Origin: Linnemannia elongata
Lineage: Eukaryota; Mortierellomycota; Mortierellomycetes; Mortierellales; Mortierellaceae
Direction: 5' to 3'
Assembly (NCBI GenBank): GCA_036320915.1
Contig: JAXBDG010000004.1
Coordinates: 930,001 to 994,000, forward strand
Length of the DNA: 64,000 nucleotides
Part shown: piece by piece, positions 60,478-64,000 of the stretch
Layout of the letters: every line of letters begins with the position of its first letter
How positions within the stretch are numbered: position 1 is the stretch's first letter
Translations under genes and position numbers: made by a program
The notes under the pieces: generated by a model
The model's database searches: none
What the model was told of the DNA's origin: nothing
What the model saw: only the letters and a program-made list of their open reading frames with translations

Positions 60478-62210
60478 TAACAATCACCAAGCCGCAGCGA
60501 CCACCTCTCTCCTCCAAGTACTTGCGTAGCACGCTTCGCTTTGCAAAGTCAACTAAGCGACATCTAAATCCACTTCCGCCTTTTGTTTTTATTATCATTT
60601 TTACATTTCGTTTTGTACATACACGCCCGTCCCCATATGGCACCATCCTTTCTTACATAGTCTTTTCCTATTTTTTGTTGCTCTTCATGTATTCTAATCA
60701 TAACCCTCCTAACTCCCTAACAACTCATACCTTTCAAGCATTCCAACAACACCCAATTGACGTTACATGGCTAATGTTCTCCCCTTCCCCTTATCTTTTC
60801 TGTTCGAAAAGCAAATCACAATCTAAAATAAAGATGTCCGAAGGATCCTCTTGTTCGATGTATAGCGAATCGGCGTTTGTGCCTTCTGCGATTGCCTTTG
60901 TTCTTTGCGCTTTGCCACCGTTATTCTCCTTGCCTCACCAATGACAAAAATGAACGAATTTTTTTTTCTTCTTTCGAACACGACGCCCATTGTAGACCTA
61001 CTCCTTTTACTTTTACCTACTCTGTGTCTTTCTTGCGTCCCTTTCAAATGTGCGATTAAACCACAATGCTTTCTTTAAATAAAAGAATGAAAAAAGGACC
61101 GACACTTTTCTTTGAGTCACCACGTGCACTGATCAAGATCCTCTCTCGCATCCTCTCCATGTCAATTCTGGACAACCCTCTCTCTCTCGCTCGTATGCAG
61201 CAGCAAATGCTTTGTCCTTGCACGGCTCACTATGAGTCTACTCTCTTGAAGGACAACAACAAAAAATCTTTTTTTGGGTTGGTTGTTTTTGGAATCCGGT
61301 ATTTGGCAGGGAACTGTTCTTTTGCCACCATCCCTCTCGCCTTTTTTGCTGTCAATGCGCTGAGGCAAACTTTCTCTACTCCTCAATGGCGAAGTGTCAG
61401 GTGTACCCTTACAAACACCTACTCTTTCATACTTTCATCCAGGTCCTAACCCCACGATACCCAACTGATAACTCTCCCACATCTTTTTACAAATGATCCT
61501 AAACTTCAACGCCTTCCATCATACTATCACAAGGCGTTAAGTCGTTAAAAAGCTTCACCCACCTTCTAGCCAAATAACCTAACGACTACAAAGGAAACCC
61601 CGTAAGAGCAGAGTGCAAACCAGCGTTTTGGAGGGTGCGTGCTTTTTGATAGCGAAGGCTCACATTCACGCTGTCCCGGCCATTATCCTTCAAGAAAGTT
61701 CTCGGTTCCTCGTTGGTTCCCCGAACTTGCTCACACTTTCCTTTCCCTCAGGAGCGCCGTCTTTTTTTTGTGTTCGGGTTCATCTGTCTTTTTCTTACTT
61801 CTTTGTGTTCGCAAGAAAGCTTGGCAAGGAGCCTTATTGGTTTCTTCCTGAGCCCATCTTCTCCCTCCCCCTATTCCTTTTGCAAACCCGAGCGGGCCAA
61901 CAAAACAAACATGGTTATCTTGTTCCAAGTGACAGAACGTTAACTTAATTTTATCTGCTGCAGCATCCGAGTAAAAAAAAAAAAAAAAAAGTTTACCTTA
62001 AGCTGCTTGCTTTTTGAGTGTCACATTGATGACGAGGACAACATAGAGGTGGGAGCAGATCTCTGTCCGGTCTGTGATTTCTTGTCAAAAGAGGGATTCG
62101 GGAAGAATGCGCCTTTACCTCTGGCTCCCCCCTCCCCTGCGCCTCCCTTCGGTCTTGACATGTCTGCATCCCTGTCCTGTTGATCGGATTGTTGTTGAAG
62201 AGTGATCGTA

Positions 62211-62214
<4 letters not shown>

Positions 62215-62241
<27 letters not shown>
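62215..62241 (+). repeat. T27 homopolymer
   Basis: Twenty-seven consecutive T lie in the gene-poor right end. Confidence 0.95.
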
Positions 62242-63354
62242 GCTACGTATATTTCGCATCGAACGTCGTCATATTTTTCTGGCATGTCTTGAAAAACTCC
62301 CTCACTTCACAGCTCTACTATCGCTTCTTCGCTACACTCTTTGTTCTCGCACCTTCTCTACCCTACATGATCGCCGCCTCTTTGTTCATTGCCGTTCACC
62401 GTTCTTTTCACCTTCCTCCTTTAGGCAAAATGACAACTATGATAAAACTCAATTTTTTCTCCCATCATGGTTGTGGAAGGCTGAAGAAGCTTTTTGTGAA
62501 AGTTCAGAGATATAGTTTGCCTTCTCTCCCGCACGTGTGAAAAATAAACAGGTTTCTCTTTGTTCTCTCTCAGGTGCGTCAACCAGATACAAAGCTAAGA
62601 AGGGGTCGTGTGCACGTTGTTTTTTGATAGCTCGCTCACTTGGGTATCAAGGTCTCCTTCGTAACAGCACTGTTTACCGCACTCATAGGTAAAATGAAAG
62701 TTCGAGATACGGACTTACATGGGTAAAAAAGTACTACTATCATCTTCCCAGGACACCCTATTGGACAAGCATTTTATTCCTTCGTTTTTCTTTCCCCTTT
62801 TCTTTCATGACCGAGTAAATTGCACCTTTCACAATGCTTTAGTTAGCACAACGTGAGGCGCCCGGGGTTTCCCAAGTGACCGGTACTTGTTTAATTGATG
62901 CATGAACCAGTTTTCAGGAGGAGAATCATACATAGCTGAGACAGTAAGGAACGCTGAACCGGTTATATTCCGGTCAATGGACAAGACCGTATGGATTCTA
63001 GTGGAGAGGAGAGGCACCGGAGAGAAATAGTGGCCAAGGTGTAAATGCCGCCACCGTCATCATCGTCCGCGTGTAGGAAGTCTGCTGCAGCTATGTCAAT
63101 GAAGTGAGTGGAAATGAGAAACGCTAAGAGAAGAAGAAAGGAAAGAAATCAACGAGTCAGAGAGGGGTGAGTGAACGAGAGGGGAGCAGTCCGCACGCGA
63201 CAATGATGATTAAGAGGAAGAGGGAGGCACGAGTTGGGACGAATTCATTCGTCTGTGAAGGCAGACTTCTTCCCAGGAGCACAATACAACAATCGAACCA
63301 TCTGGACATAAGAAAAGACAAAGTAGATAGAAACAATACAAAGAGAGAAGTGTC

Positions 63355-63376
63355 GTGATGATGATGATGATGATGA
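63355..63376 (+). repeat. (GAT)n trinucleotide repeat
   Basis: About seven GAT units form a short microsatellite in non-coding sequence. Confidence 0.9.
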
Positions 63377-64000
63377 TGGTGTTCATGACTAAAGGGCGTT
63401 TTTTTTACTGTTATCGGTCTCTTCCGCTCGCAGCATGGCATGGCTTCAGCCTTCAGTCTTGCATTATCGTGCTCTTTTTTTCGTACGTTCAATTGTTCAT
63501 GCATTGGTGTCCACTGGCTCTGGACTTTAAAGAGACCACGAGATTTTTCGGCCGCAAAAGAATTTCGCAAACAAAAGAAGGGAAAGATCTTCGCCGTTTG
63601 GCCCTTCATTTCCTTTTTCTTTGCTTTGTTGCCTGTGGTAATTGTGCCCCAATGGGTGAATGTATGGAGACGCGGGGTCCCCTATACTTCCTTCCTTTGT
63701 ACACCCCTTCTTCTTGGGAATCCTCATCAACAACAAAAAAATAAACGCACGCGTGCGCGATTTTATTTTGCGTCCGCGATAACCGTTTTTTCTCGATTCC
63801 AAATTTGTATTGAACGTCCATCTGAGAGCGCATGCAATTCATGCTTGGTTTGCTTCAATGACCATGCTCCTTTCCATCTGTCTGTTTTGTGCGCATCCTC
63901 TATCGCTTTTTAGCTCCTTCATTTTTGTGTCCAACGTCTCCAATCGTTCAAGAACACAACAAATAGAACCAAATGTCCTTCTCGCCCTTTTGCTTTTCTG

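Larger units (their letters stand above)
60478..64000. other. Gene-poor right end, 3.5 kb
   Basis: No frame here shows a domain, a good splice series or a convincing start. Repeats are A17 at 61974-61990, T27 at 62215-62241 and a GAT trinucleotide run at 63355-63376. It may hold the 3' UTR of the poly-Q gene and the upstream region of a gene beyond the window. Confidence 0.55.

Noticed and set aside
63157..63609. 150-codon minus-strand frame with a His run
   Set aside because: The His run is just the GAT/ATG microsatellite read in reverse; no other coding evidence.

Overview
The window is eukaryotic and fungal. Genes are intron-rich, with mostly 60-400 nt introns, GTAAGT/GTATGT-type donors and TAG/CAG acceptors. 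Start codons often sit behind long CT-rich leaders. The set of fungal proteins (Sey1, neutral trehalase, Bir1, an SOD5-like Cu-only superoxide dismutase, Mvd1) together with gene architecture suggests an early-diverging zygomycete-grade fungus, most likely Mortierellomycotina. The lineage is inferred from style and gene content only; no marker gene was compared. All exon models were built by reading splice sites and keeping frame; every multi-exon model given closes without a frame break, except that the NSE2 3' end is uncertain.

Layout. 0-6.4 kb: the 3' part of an F-box/LRR gene (+) converges on a BIR1/survivin-type chromosomal passenger gene (-). 6.4-12.1 kb is a gene-poor stretch. 12.1-14.3 kb: an unknown coiled-coil protein (+) with a 19-nt first coding exon. 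17.1-20.9 kb: an FCP1-type HAD phosphatase (+) with a poly-Q tail. 21.4-26.7 kb: diphosphomevalonate decarboxylase (-) diverges from an SLC41/MgtE Mg2+ transporter (+). 27.5-28.1 kb: ribosomal protein P2 (+). 28.4-38.1 kb is a minus-strand run: GMPPA, the SUMO ligase NSE2, the ER-fusion GTPase SEY1 and a secreted GPI-type Cu-only SOD. 40.4 kb: a possible small secreted protein (+). 40.7-50.2 kb (-): a PX/PXB-domain protein, TRAPPC2L and DNA polymerase delta catalytic subunit (14 exons). 50.9 kb: a CsbD-like stress protein (+). 51.8-57.9 kb (-): neutral trehalase and the SOD copper chaperone CCS1. 58.8-60.5 kb (+): an orphan poly-Q membrane protein. 60.5-64 kb shows no supportable gene.

The genes are mostly unrelated housekeeping functions: DNA replication and repair (POL3, NSE2), chromosome segregation (BIR1), sterol and GDP-mannose pathways, ER/Golgi membrane traffic (SEY1, TRAPPC2L, PX protein), translation (P2), and stress or copper/oxidant handling (CCS1, Cu-only SOD, trehalase, CsbD-like). 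There is no sign of an operon, cluster, mobile element, CRISPR array, tRNA or rRNA.

The most interesting items are: a GC-AG intron in TRAPPC2L that homology forces; an in-frame 18-nt candidate microexon in the GTPase domain of SEY1; an SOD that keeps all copper ligands but lacks the zinc-site histidines, in the same window as CCS1; an FCP1 catalytic domain split by a long low-complexity insert; several tiny first coding exons; and a candidate spliced short transcript inside the 5.7-kb gene-poor stretch.
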